A stretch of 64,000 bases of DNA, taken from NCBI GenBank assembly GCA_947396885.1, contig OX377201.1:7674934-7738933 (forward strand), in the 5' to 3' direction. Shown one piece after another: positions 46,552-57,929 of the stretch (position 1 is the first letter of the stretch; each line of letters starts with the position of its first letter). The notes under the pieces were generated by a model. The model was not told where the DNA came from and made no database searches. It worked only from the letters and a program-made list of their open reading frames with translations. This DNA is from Heligmosomoides polygyrus polygyrus. Taxonomy: Eukaryota > Nematoda > Chromadorea > Rhabditida > Heligmosomidae. The position numbers and the translations under genes are program-made.

Positions 46552-47937
46552 CAAGGGTGCACATTTAACGGTTAACGATTTAACGAATTTAACGAATTAA
46601 CGGCATTTTTCGTTAAAATCTGACTTAACGACCTAACGGAATTTTTAATGGACTTTTTTCTTAATTGGTTTATCATATTTGCCTTTGGTCTTCACCAGTG
46701 TTGCAGGTCTCATCCTCCTGATTAGGGCTGTTCCTGTAAACTATTGAAATCAGCAAGAATATTTTAATTCTTTCATGAATTTGTTTGGAATTTTTGGAGT
46801 TTTTAAATGGATTTTGAGGGCGCGTGTAGCGCAGTCGGAGGAGGTGCCGGCTGTCGCGTGATCCTTGTACCAGCTTCCCAGTTTGATTTTCCTGCCCAGG
46901 TCAACCAAGGCTTCCCTCCCTCGGAGGTTGGAAAATTGGTACCAGACTTGTCTGAGAAGGATAAAGCGCCGAATTGTTAGTCGGGTGGACACCGCAAGAC
47001 ATCCTATGACCAAATACGCATTCAAATCACCTCTACGACATATGCGTGGCGCATCTCAAAAGGAATTCAATAATGCCGTCCTTTATCCTTATCCTTTCAT
47101 GCATTTTAGAGCTAGAAATTTCTCCGCCGAGCCCCCAAGAACCTCCGTGTAGTATATGCCTATCCTCACTCGGCGATGCTTCTCCTAGAATACGTTTGCT
47201 CACCACCTGGGGCAGTTCACTCAGAGTGAATGTTTTCGGCCGTTGGACGTATTTTAATCGTTTTTTGAGAAATGCTAGTAACAAAAATTAGGAAGGCTGC
47301 TTTTCCTGAACGTTAACACGTTGAGGAAAAAGACGACGACGTGTCACACCTTCTCGGCAATGTAGGAGCGTGTGACACGATGTCGTGTCACGTTGTACGA
47401 CGTTGCAAAAAATGGGTTGTCCCCACCAGGCACTCGGAAATCGTGCGTACGACGTGTTAGCATTCCAATGATAGGCTTTTAATTGCCTTTTTGTTAAAAA
47501 TTTCTGTACTTAATCTGCTGTTGCCCGTATCGAGATTGTATATGCTCGTGGAACACTCACACAGAGCGGTTTCGCAAAGAACCAGGACAGGAAACTCCGG
47601 GTTTGGCCTGATCTCGCATTTTAAGATGCCTTGTCGCTGATCATCTTGCATGATAATTCCATACCTCTCTTATTCCACAACCTGTAGATAATTTGCTGCT
47701 GAAAGCTTGTTTATTTTTCCGTGCTTGATCATGTTGAATTGTTTATTTTACACTGAAGGGTTACAGTCAATTCCTTGAACTTCTGTTGCAGCTGTTGATT
47801 TCTTGAAGTCGAAACGTATAAAGTTTAGCTTAATTTCTTCACATGAAATAATGGTTTGCAGCCAATTGCGTTTTTGACGAATTTTAACGAATTACCGGAA
47901 AGTTAACTTAACGCACAAAACTTCGTGTGCACTCCTG
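46552..47937. mobile_element. hAT-type element with 8-bp TSD CAGCCGAC, carrying a SINE
   Basis: CAGCCGAC at 46544-46551 and 47938-47945. Inverted ends CAAGGGTGCACATTT / CAGGAGTGCACACGA. Subterminal TTAACG repeats cluster at both ends (46567-46640; 47885-47915), a usual transposase-binding arrangement in hAT. No transposase frame is left, so it is non-autonomous. A SINE at 46818-47096 is nested inside. Confidence 0.9.
46818..47096 (+). mobile_element. tRNA-derived SINE nested in the hAT element
   Basis: Head GGGCGCGTGTAGCGCAGTCG intact; the B box region is changed (CCCAGTTTGATTTTCC). Tail CCTTTATCCTTATCC. Confidence 0.87.
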
Positions 47938-47945
47938 CAGCCGAC

Positions 47946-48284
47946 ATCGTGACATTTCATACTTTTCATACTCTCACTCGCCTATGATGTGAACACAAAA
48001 TTTATAATAGTTGCTTAGGTCATCCAGAGTTCGCTGCCATGCGGTAATTATACAGACCAGTACGCGCGGATTCAATACCAATCACTTTATTTGTGCCTCA
48101 AACTTAAACCAACGAATAATGCACAATTCACAATCTCGACATGTACAAATTCTGAGAGACAATTCTTAAGACTTCTCATGAAAGGCGCATAGGAACTTGA
48201 AGGCGCATAGAAATTGGGCTACGGTGCATAGTGATTGCCTAGGAACATTTAGTCTACATATAATCAGCTAAAGTCTCTTACGGT
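47946..48284. other. Intergenic sequence, nothing recognised
   Basis: No exon or repeat relation that I can support. Confidence 0.35.
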
Positions 48285-48660
48285 CTAGGGTAAGAGCACC
48301 CCAACACCGCCAAAAAGAAAGGTGTTTACTGCGGGCGGCAAAGGTGCTGAAAGCGCCGGTAAATCAGAGGGCGATGCCAAGGCGAAAGTGTGGCGGCAAG
48401 CCAGAAAGCACTGACCAAGCGCTACGACGGCGGCAAGTGTAAGGGCCTCTACAGAGTCTCGCGGCAGCACCCCGAGAACTCGTCCATATCGCTCCCGCCG
48501 CACTGGAACCCACACTGCCACTGTGGTGGAAGCCGCGGCGCGGACGAGTTGTGGCGGAGCCGCCGCACGCAAAGGCCCCCGAGGGCTGCCGCAGTTCTCG
48601 GCGGCTCTCACCCGCAGTGCCAGGAGCTGCGGGTTGGACCCGTCAGGGGCGTAATAGATT
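48285..48660 (+). pseudogene. Possible histone H2A.Z-like relic
   Basis: A Lys/Gly/Ala-rich start (AGGKGAESAGKSEGDAKAKV at about 48335-48392) resembles the H2A.Z N-terminal tail. GLYRVSRQHPENSS further on recalls GLQFPVGRIHRFLK. The frame then shifts and the histone fold cannot be followed. The segment is much richer in GC than its flanks. Chance similarity of a GC-rich stretch is a real alternative. Confidence 0.3.
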
Positions 48661-48725
48661 GGTGTCGATTATGGTTCATCTATCTCTAAACATTTTTTAA
48701 CGAATCTACATGCGAGGAATACAAT

Positions 48726-48790
48726 AGGTTGGTGCATAATTTCTGTCCATAAAGGAGCTTGATAACCAACAATGTAATCACTGTTACTGT
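48726..48790. mobile_element. Mariner terminal fragment
   Basis: TAGGTTGGTGCATAATTTCT follows a TA-like site and resembles the left end of irritans-type mariners. No partner end was found. Confidence 0.4.
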
Positions 48791-49084
48791 CGACAAATGG
48801 AGCCGTATGGAATCCTGCACTCTAAACGTAACGCAAAAAAGCTTAGCAAACCTTAGGTAACCTAATTACACTGCAAATCTTCGTTGCCTTCCGGCCACAA
48901 TTTAGGTTGTGTGAGATTTAGGGAAAACACTTGCACAGAAATGTAACGACAAAGCAGAGCGTTCTTTTTAGAATGAGCTATAACTGCATCGGGCGGACAT
49001 CCCGGACTCAACAAGGCATCGGAGTGAATGCTGTCATCACAAGGACTACCACATTATCTTCGAGCTGCTTGTCAACCGAAGAAC

Positions 49085-51130
49085 TTTTAGTGGGGGTATC
49101 ACCTGTATCACCTGTCGTCCCGTTGATCATCGACTTGCTCGAGCGGGCGCCAGCAGCGTCTCCATTCGTCCCTGTCGCGTGCCAGAGTGTCCAATGGATC
49201 CTCCTCGCTCGAGAGACACGAAGAGCGTCATATCGGTCGTTCAGGGCTTTCACGAAGAAGTCCGACCAACGCGTTGGTGGGCGTCCTGGTGTTCTTTTGA
49301 CATCCCGCGGAATCCAATCTGTGACGGCTCTCGTCCAGCGGGTGCCTGCGAATCGCATTACGTGGCCGGCCCACCTAATTTTCGACGACTTGGCCCATGC
49401 GACAGCGTCTCTGATCTTCGAACGTCGGCGAAGCTCGGAACTCCGGAGGCCTTCTCTCACTTGCGTGAGTCGTGTCACTCCGAGCATCGTCCCCTCGATT
49501 CCACGCTGCGCGACGCTGATTGCGTGTTCATCCTGCTTTCGTATAACCCAGGTCTCTGAGGCGTATGTTAGGGCAGGAAGAACAGTGGAGTCGAATAGGT
49601 GGGCACGGAGTCGGACTTTCTTCGTTTTCTTCACGACTTCTTCGACACTCTTGAAAGCCCCCCAAGCCGCTCGTTTCCTCCTGCTCAGCTCTGGTGCTAG
49701 GTCGTTGGTCATGTTGACTTCGCGACCCAGATACACATAGCTGGAGCATTCGGAGATGTTCGTTCCGTTGAGCGAGAATGGGGCATCAGAAACCCATCCG
49801 TTCTTCATGAACATCGTCTTCGTAAGATTCAGCTGCAGTCCAACGCTTCCACATACACGATCGAAGTCGGCCAGCATTCGTTCCGCCTGACTGATGCTCG
49901 GTGTTATGAGCACGATGTCGTCAGCGAAGCGAAGATGGTGCAGTTGCCGGCCGTCGACCTTCACTCCCATGTCTTCCCATTCTAGTTCGCGCATGACGTG
50001 TTCGAGGGTGGCGCTGAAGAGCTTCGGGGGTATGGTATCCCCTTGCCGAACCCCTCTCCTTACGTCGATGACGACGTCGTTGTAGAATGGTGAGATCTTG
50101 GTCGTGAATCCACTGTACAGCTCTCGAAGGACTCTGATGTACTGAGTAGGAACGCTCTGGGTGATCAGGGCTTCCATGACCGCTTCAGTCTCGACGGAGT
50201 CGAATGCCTTCTTCAGGTCGATGAACGTAAGGCACAGCGGCAGCTTGTACTCCCGCGACACTTCGATGAGCTTCGTAATGGTGTGTATGTGGTCGATCGT
50301 GCTGAATCCTCTCCGAAATCCTGCTTGTTCGCATGGCTGTCCTTCGTCCAGCGTTCTACTAATCCTATTCAGGATGACTCGAGTGAGCAGCTTGTAGACT
50401 ACGTACAACAGGCAGATCGGGCGATAGTTGCCAATGTCGTGAACGTCTCCCTTCTTGTACAGCAAGACGGTCTTGCTGGTCTTCCACTGAGATGGAACCT
50501 TGCATTCGGACAGGTAGCGTGTGAAGAGCCGCGCCAAGGTGTTGATGAGCGCTGGCGGTAGGTTCTTCAGGTGTTCAGCTCTGATCCTGTCAGGACCGGG
50601 TGCTGTACGTTTCTTCACCGACGAGATGGCGTGTCGGATTTCGGAAGAGAGAACAGAGGGGACGACGTATCCATCCTGCGGAAGATGGCATGGGGGCAGG
50701 TGGACGTGACTATCGAAGAGATCGGAGTAGAAGTCGTGGATGACTTTCTCCATGGTCCTTCTGGAAGAGGTGATGGTTCCGTCAGGACGTGGGAGAGCGG
50801 TCATATTGGTCTTGAAGTTGACGAAGTTCCGGCGGGCATTGCGGATGCTCAGCCCTGCCTCTGCTGCTTCAGCCAACACTTCCGCCCTTCTCTCCTTCAG
50901 ATCTTCCTTTATCGCCGCTCTGCATAGCTTTGCAAGCTCGGACGTCAGTTGGTAGTTGCCTGACGCTCGTGCTGCTCCACGCTGACGTATCAGCTCGAGA
51001 GTTTCCGGAGACAGGCGTCGCTTGGTGGTCTTCAAGCTCTTGGCTCCCTTAGCACTATCGTGGAGATGGTGCACGAAGCGATCGTATTCCTCGTCGACGT
51101 TGTCCTTAGTGGAGGTAGAACGACAAGAGT
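49085..51130 (-). mobile_element. RTE-clade LINE with open reverse-transcriptase frame, 5'-truncated
   Basis: An open minus-strand frame runs from about 51160 to 49008 (688 codons from a GTG at 51074). Domains in order: a Lys/Arg-rich linker; KKRTAPGPDRIRAEHLKNLP; CLTFIDLKKAFDSVE (motif A); GVRQGDTIPPKLF (motif B, usual ISPKLF); FADDIVLI (motif C, intact); YVYLGREVNM; the thumb and C-terminal W-A-G-H-V-M and GRPPTRWSDFF. A 1-bp deletion near 49188 shifts the last about 55 codons. The apurinic endonuclease domain expected upstream is missing, so it cannot transpose alone. It is the least decayed of seven RTE pieces here. Confidence 0.9.
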
Positions 51131-51169
51131 GAGAGCAAGCGCAAAATGATGCAGAACTGTTAAGTTATA

Positions 51170-52630
51170 AGGACTGTTCTATTAGATTTCGGAGCTTACA
51201 TTCAAGAACTTTGCTTAGAAAGCGCTTCCACACGAAATAAAAAGCGTTGTACTTACTACATCTCTGACAATATTCGAGGTCACAACTGCCGGCAAAAGTA
51301 CGCAGTGTTACACAAGTAACCCTGCGGGTGCCGCACCAACCACCGTTGTCATGGCGGGTCCGCAGCACCCGCAAGACTCTGCTCCCGGCCTAATGGGACA
51401 GCAATGCTACGGAAGGTAAGGCGGCATCAAGGCGGAAAGGCGACAGCGGCTACCTTTCAACATTTTCGTTAAAATTATCTGCTTCACTTCCTAGAAGCTG
51501 GACTTCTCCTTCAAAGTAAGCCATACCGCGTTTCATTCCGTACTTCTTCTTTATACGCATACTTATACATAAAATGTAATTTTCGATCTCCTGGCCTGTA
51601 ACCGTTCACGGAGGTCTCTCTATCCTGGAAGGATAAACATTGGTATTCGAGATCTAACGATCATCAAAGAGGGTCTAGACGAACCGCCTGCAATGCCGAA
51701 GTCAATGGGTATGTCCGCTTAGACAGTTTGACCATTGAGGTGTACTCACTCACAAGAGAAGCTTGGGCACCAGTGAGACTGATTGAGTGGTGTACTCTGA
51801 GATGGTGATATATCTGATCGTGTGAAGGCGAAAATTTACAGATCCGGGGTCCAAGTAATAGCAGTGAAGGGCGCTGACTGCTGACCAGCGACAGACGAGG
51901 TCGAAACAACCTCAGCGTCATACAGTAAGTCGCGCAGGCTTGTGAAAATAACAAAATAACATAACGACTGCCTGCAGTCACAGGTGGAGCTGGATGTGTG
52001 AAAAACTGCTCGCGATTATCAGATGAACTTCACTTTTAATTATTAGCATTTGGATTGCCGAAGATTACAAGTGATGTTCGGATCGCCAAGCATTTCGAAA
52101 AACTTAGAAGGGTCAGAAAGTTGGGTCATTAGGTACTCCATGGTTTGAACGCTCAGCAGCTTTTCAAGGCCTGTCATATGTCATCGACTAGTTCATGAAA
52201 CCGGGTGAATCGATCAGCACTGATAACTACTGTCACCAAACCGACAAAATGCATGGGAAACTTTCGGGTGTAATCATCACCCAGCATACTCTTCAGATCT
52301 GTCGCCAAAGGATTACTGTAGTTACAAGCTCTTTGAGAAAGGACTTTGTCAAGGGCACAATGTTCAATAGATGCTAGAACTGCCTTCAGCGAACTTAGTG
52401 CTCCCAATATTTTCGATTTGTGACGTCAATAAGACGTTGGAAGAAATGTGTGGATACTAGTGGTGGTACTTTCCTTATAAAGGATTTGTCTGAGCTATGA
52501 ACATTTAATGTTACTTGCCAAAAAGCGTTTTATTCGTACATAACCGGCTATTTTAATGGCATGGAGCTGTTGCTTCGTTCTTGTTATGCATATTTTATTA
52601 TTTGTACTGGAGATTATTTAATAAATGCTC
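51170..52630. other. Intergenic sequence with an uncertain ORF
   Basis: The minus strand 52407-52174 has a 77-residue frame (MGALSSLKAVLASIEHCALD then KVLSQRACNYSNPLATDLKS and on) that looks protein-like. I recognise no family and see no firm splice sites. The rest of the stretch has nothing I can support. Confidence 0.3.
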
Positions 52631-52638
52631 CTATTTAG

Positions 52639-53340
52639 GAAATTTATTACCAAGCGGAAATATGCGGTGAAAAGTACTTGGATTCCGCACGAGCGAGGTC
52701 TATCGCATGTTACCGACGTGGACCTTGGTGTTATGGTTAGTGAATTTTTACAACTGAAAACTAGTAGAAAGAAGCCCAGTCACGGTTAGTTCCTTACGAA
52801 GTCCTCAGTAGTTACGTGCAACATTTATTTGCCCTATAAGCAAGTGTTGGAGATTAGAATACGGTTCATCAATTTGTTGGTGTTATGGAAAACGTATAAC
52901 GACATAGTGCTCTGGGATGGCCTTTTGGTGGCATTGCAGTTGGCCATTGCTTGATTTCAGCCTTTGTTGTCTCCTCTGACAACACCCAGTTCGGCGTCAC
53001 GCATCCACCGTAAAACGTCTGATTGTTGTAAAACGATCTCGACTTTCAGGTCGCACTCGTTGAGTTCTATGTTGCTATACTTAGATTTGTGAATTTTCGG
53101 CTGTATCAAATGATTGGGCTTTATTATCCGCCTCAAATTCAAACTGGTCAAAATACTTTTGCTGCAGGTGAGCGATGACATCAATGCTCTGTACCTCAAA
53201 GGCTTACTGTTTCAAATGTCGTTAATGCTTTTGCCTTTTATAATTTTAGCTTGAATGCCTTTAAAGATACATTTAGGATTAATTCTCAGCAGCGGTTCGA
53301 TAGGCCCTACTTTTCAGAAGAAGGTGATGAGGAATAGCGT
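52639..53340 (+). pseudogene. Pescadillo (PES1/lpd-7) fragment, frame-broken
   Basis: Exon 52639-52735 reads EIYYQAEICGEK and then, after one extra base, TWIPHERGLSHVTDVDLGVM. Exon 53050-53167 reads [20 protein letters not shown] then [19 protein letters not shown]. Together they match the Pescadillo block GIYYQAE...W.TP...H..PTDVDYRVM..F.EFY...L.FVNFRLY...NL.YPP. Pescadillo acts in the PeBoW complex in ribosome biogenesis. Splice sites are kept, so this is not a retrocopy. The extra base in the first exon and a TGA at the start of the next (53250) indicate a pseudogene or a sequence error. The N-terminal part and the BRCT domain were not found. Confidence 0.78.
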
Positions 53341-53639
53341 GTGGAAATGTTGTACAGCTTGGCTCGACTTTAGCAAGACGAACGGGACCCGAAAGTGGAA
53401 AGGATGACGAGGTATGTATATTCGTTGGTGTGTTTCATTTTCACTTCCAATGTAATTATTGTTTCAGGAAGCCGTTGAGATGTTTGGAGACGATAACAAC
53501 GCTTTTGGAGAAAGTAAAAGAATCAAAACTCATTAAGAACGTGATATCATAGCTTAAGAAACCACCTTTCTACTCTCTAATAAAACCAAGGTTCAATTTT
53601 AAAGGGGTCTTTTCAAAGGACTTGTCTTATTTCTGAACC

Positions 53640-54195
53640 GTGAAACGCCCAAGAGACGCTGATCATGATAATACTAAAGTGTGTAGGCTTGGTTGGTCAG
53701 TAGTACTAGTGTTCTTCGAATTTAGGTCTGTTCCCGAATTCCCCTACGCGCAGTTCGACGTCAACTTTGTCACTTTCCCCCGACTTAAGCTGTGTCAATC
53801 TAAGTCAATAAACGTTTCTACGTCGTTCTCTATCTCAACTGCAGCTGCACACATTTGGACTCAACGTCATCGTGGTGCACGGAAGTGAGGTGATACGCAG
53901 TCGGCTCTGGATTAAGAGCCATGTGATTCTAGAGCGCGATATCCAGTCGACAATACCTCTACCTCCAAAGATCCCGACGCATACAGAATCGGTTGGCATG
54001 GGACACCGTATAGGGGTGCTATCGCTGATGTTATTCGAATCTCTGGGAACGTTTGCTGCCAGTGGAATGATTATTGCTATGTCAGAGGGAAAAAAAGAGG
54101 AAGGCGTTCAAATGGAACTGGATGATGACTTACGGAGGGTGACAGCTGGACGGTTTTTCGATGTGGACACAGAGGTGGAGCACCGATTATTATGA
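53640..54195 (+). CDS. Hypothetical exon (unrecognised)
   Basis: After an acceptor-like CTCAACTGCAG (53842) a frame reads LHTFGLNVIVVHGSEVIRSR then LWIKSHVILERDIQSTIPLP and on to FFDVDTEVEHRLL stop at 54195. It is about 115 codons with mixed polar and hydrophobic composition. I recognise no family. It lies downstream of the Pescadillo fragment but does not resemble it. Confidence 0.3.
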
Positions 54196-54359
54196 GGAAC
54201 ACCGCCTGTTCCTCTACTAGGCTTCTTGGAGTTAAGAGTTAGCACTCATGTTTCCTGATGTAGATCTAGAAAGGGATACAGTTATTAGTTCCGAGCCGGA
54301 TGCTCGCTATTACTAATTATGGTATTTCCACACGTACAGTATTTGTAGTGCTAGAACTA

Positions 54360-54990
54360 TGAAGTGTAATATATTTATTTTATTTATTTATTTGTACGTG
54401 GATATCCACGCAAAAAATAGAACAAACAGGACATGCACATTAAGAACCAGAACAGAGCGAGTAAAAATATACTGCTAGGTATAAGCGACAGACAGCGGCA
54501 ACAGTTAGAAGCAAACTATTAAGGAACATCCTGAAGATACCTGTCAATAAGTCTTTTGTATTGCCTTAGCGATTTTGGTAAAATGATTTTCTTCGAAAAC
54601 TTTTGAAATTCGATTCCAGCTCGTTCTGTGAAAAATGTAGACCTTATATTACTTCTAGCTTTTGGAATATGGATCTTCATCTGACCACCTCTAGTATTAG
54701 AGTAAGATAGTGAATAAAATTCCTGAAGAGGAAGATCCAACATGCCATTGATCAGCTTATATATGGTGATTAGATCATATCGTTTCCTACGAAAAGCAAG
54801 GGAGCGTAAATTGAAGAGTTTGTTTCTCTCAAGAGCCGATGGAATGTTAGCATAACTACACCCATGTACTCTTATCCAGAGCTTTCTTGTAAAGCTATTT
54901 TGTACAGATTCCAATCTAGAGATTTCACGCTTGCATTTAGGACTAAATAGTGTATATAATATATAATATATAATATAATAATACAATATA
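54360..54990 (-). mobile_element. CR1-like LINE, 3' end only
   Basis: The minus strand 54986-54519 reads REISRLESVQNSFTRKLWIR, then LRSLAFRRKRYDLITIYKLI, NTRGGQ and TFFTERAGIEFQKFSKKI. This is the post-RT C-terminal pattern (ExVQxxFTR, L.RR..DL...YK, TRG, R..FF..R) of CR1/Jockey-like LINEs. The 3' end is GTGGATATCCAC followed by (AAAT)n at about 54360-54400. The reverse transcriptase is absent. Confidence 0.78.
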
Positions 54991-55000
54991 ATATATATTA
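54955..55000. repeat. AT-rich low-complexity run
   Basis: TATATAATATATAATATATA-type sequence. Confidence 0.9.
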
Positions 55001-55637
55001 CAGTGTTGATGTGAATACAGTACTAGATACATTGTTTTTATTTGAGTGAATAAGATTTGAGTAAAATTCACATGATTCCATTTTATCGTGCAAAGTAGTT
55101 CACCTTTCCCATATGCTGAGCCTGCGCTTCAGATCTCGAGCGGGTCCGTGAGAGGGGTTCGCGAACGACTACGGTTCCCATTGATGCGTATCGTTGCAAT
55201 AACTGTTGCAATGGAATGCGATCTACCAAAAGGTTGTGTAGAATCTGTAATATCGACATCATAAATTCCACTTACATTAATACATATGTATATTGTAACG
55301 AGGAAACTCACAAGTGCAGCAGCGATGAGAAGCTTACAGTGCTCTTCTGTACCTATGAGCGGAAACTGGAATATCCGGAATCGTGCGCATATGATTCCGA
55401 ACATACTTTCAATGATGCGTCGCGCCCTTGAAGAGGAAGCTGTAGGGAAATTGGTGTTTGTGTGGGACAGATATTGGTGGTAAACTAACAAGCTCAAGCG
55501 TTCGTTGAAATGCGTTTTCAGTGGATCATTGCATACTTCAGCCTGTCTAAACTGCCATTGCATCCACGTCTTGTGTGCGAATCCGCCGTCAGCCAAGACG
55601 TGGTAGTCCACAACACCTACTCCATCTAGATCGCCAC

Positions 55638-55672
55638 CGGGGTGGGGGGGGGGGGGGGGAGGGGGAGGGAGG
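55638..55672. repeat. G-rich simple repeat
   Basis: A run of GGGGTGGGGGGGGG then GGGAGGGGGAGGGAGGG. It could form a G-quadruplex, but it lies in a transposase relic. Confidence 0.9.
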
Positions 55673-56112
55673 GAATGCTTACTGATGATTCCAGAAACGG
55701 CTTCAAGGGTAAAGTTTGAAACAGTCCTAAAGAGTATACATGAGTAAATAAAAATAATGATACGAATTGATATGAATAATATGCCTGAATTGCTTTTGCT
55801 CCTTTTCCTCCGAGATCAATAGCTAAGATCCGATATGCACCGTTTACGACAGCAAGCAAAACTATTGAAAAGAATCCCTTGTAGTTGTAGTACGAACTTG
55901 CATTACTATGCGGAGCCTAAAAAATTCAATTCATGACAGCAAAGCATTCGTAACTAAAATAATGTGAAACTCCCAAAACATCTGAATTGTTTTCTATCAA
56001 TGCTTCCTATCCCTCTGGGATATTTCCAAATGCTGCAAAACTGCACTGCACTTTCCCGCCACGAATGTCTTGCTGTCATGAGTTGAATTTTTTAGGCCCC
56101 TTTTTTTAGTGC

Positions 56113-56195
56113 TTTAGAGTTCTTCGATGAAGCATTCCCACCACCATCATGTGGTTCTAGATGGTGGTGGGAATGCTTCATAGTAGAACTCTAAA
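56113..56195. repeat. Near-perfect hairpin of 83 nt
   Basis: TTTAGAGTTCT (bulge) ATGAAGCATTCCCACCACCATC pairs fully with GATGGTGGTGGGAATGCTTCAT (bulge) AGAACTCTAAA around an 11-nt loop. Size and shape fit a microRNA precursor, but a small palindromic element fits as well. Confidence 0.85.
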
Positions 56196-56679
56196 CCAGA
56201 AAAATGAATGCCCTCATTAAATTGGTGATAGTTTTATTATGCTTTGATGTCTTCAAACTTTCTATAATTGCGCGACAGCCTTAAACAATATTAAACAATA
56301 TTTTGCACCGTCGTCCTTCCCAGTTTCAGTTCGTGAGCGATGGCCACGAAGGACATTCACTGTCCTAGAAATCTGCAAGCCGGCTGTGCTGGAGTGTGTA
56401 TAGATAATGTTGTGGCATCTGCATGGCCTCAAAGTGATTGCAAGTCTGTGCATCGCTGATTGAGCGCTCAATGTGTTGCAGCCGATGTGGAATCCTTGAG
56501 TACAGCTCCGCGAACTCCTCTGGCATCAGTCTTGTGTACTCGTAGAAATGAGTACCGTCAAGACTTGCCAAGTATCCATCGAACGACCGGAACCTCAAAT
56601 GGCTGCTCATTGCGTGAGCTGGTCTCACGTAGCAGCGTCTGATCTTTCTGTTATCAACGTCTACGGACAACGCGGCACA

Positions 56680-57340
56680 AAGAAGGACTGCTTTGCGGTA
56701 GTGTTTGAGTTTGAAAGCGACGCATAAACGTGAGCGTTGAAGAAAGGTTGGCTTACAGGAAAATGAATTCGCTGACCCTTTCGTTCAATATCTGAGACAT
56801 TTTCTGTTCAAGCTCTGAAGGCATGGTTCAGTTCACTCATTTGTATAGATCTAACCATAGTTCTAAACATTAGACGGATTCAGTGTTAAGAATCTACAAT
56901 AAACTCGAAAATGATTATCTATGAAGTAGTTCGTCGTATAAAAGGACTATGACGGAGACTACGTTTATACCACAACAGAAAGCAATAACAATTTCATTGA
57001 AGCACATTATTTTTAGATCGCTTTTATAAATTCACTTCCACACTCGGCATGAGTTCTTTTGAGATTCGTATTTCTCGCAACCGTGACCCTAAATCTCTTG
57101 GGCTTGATGAAATCACGACTTCATCGATTCCACGTGCACAGCACTGATACGATGACCCAACTGGAGTCCTGGGGTATGATGGTTAAAGAGAGGGAGTCGT
57201 CTTCGCAAGCCTAATGTGAGGCATTCTAAAGGCTCATTTCTGCGCTGCACAATTCGCCGCCATCTTCTCATTAGATGTCCAGCACAGTAATGTGCAGGTC
57301 GTTGCGTGCGAGCAAAAACACAAACTGAAGAAATACCGGT
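56680..57340. other. Intergenic sequence, nothing recognised
   Basis: No exon or repeat relation that I can support. Confidence 0.35.
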
Positions 57341-57349
57341 ACATGTCGC

Positions 57350-57522
57350 GTAGGTGGGCAGCATTGGTAGATGGAAGCGCGCCAGCCAATGATAACCAAA
57401 CAGAGCATAGGCCGAACACATGCCGGCCCAACAGGATACCAACTGTGTATGCCCTCTCTGAATGGCGTGTCCATTCAACGCGGTCTGATTGGTTTAGGCG
57501 CACCCACCTACAAATGCCACTC
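57350..57522. mobile_element. CCAAT-type MITE with GTAGGTGGG ends
   Basis: GTAGGTGGGCAGCATTGGTA at the left is inverted at about 57490-57520 (inverse of GTAGGTGGGTGCGCC). It contains GCGCGCCAGCCAATGATAAC, shared with about 11190. Confidence 0.65.
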
Positions 57523-57929
57523 ACCTATGCTATACCGAAATACCTAAGCCTACTCTGATATCTAACTTCACCCTTCCCCCCCCCCCCCAGATCACAATCA
57601 AACTTCAGACTAGAAATGGGGCAACGAGGTTTGGAGCGATTCACGGTATAAGGCTGCCCTGTACTACGATGTGGTTCACATAACATCAAAAAATTATGTG
57701 TTATATCTGTACGTACTGCACTCGAAACCGTTCACGTCCGTTGCTGAACACTAAATAAACGTGCTCCAATTCGAAAGCTACCGATTCCATTAACTTGGAA
57801 CGTTCCTAGTTCACCGAATGATAAGCGCGCTCCAATACGATTATCATTCAGCGTCGGCTGCCTGTTGGCGGTTAGCGACCGCCTTCCGCGGTGCACTTTC
57901 CGTCCAAGGACGCCCCGCGGGCACTCCAG

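Larger units (their letters stand above)
55129..56670 (-). pseudogene. PIF/Harbinger transposase relic (HARBI1-type DDE nuclease)
   Basis: Minus-strand pieces in order: 56670-56365 (N-terminal region with SFDGYLASLDGTHFYEYTRL and a MPEEFAELYSRIP block like the Harbinger RLS..QFE.LL); 55910-55790 (YYNYKGFFSIVLLAVVNGAY then RILAIDLGGKGAKA, the first DDE Asp region); 55620-55270 (VVDYHVLADGGFAHKTW with the second Asp, and SRARRIIESMFGIICARFRI with the catalytic Glu). The pieces are separated by non-coding DNA that may be introns, and stops occur elsewhere. A host HARBI1-like gene with introns is an alternative. Confidence 0.75.

Noticed and set aside
57113..57478. A 121-codon minus-strand frame at 57.1-57.5 kb
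   Set aside because: It overlaps a MITE and shows no domain; the Cys/Trp-rich composition gives no family match that I can name.
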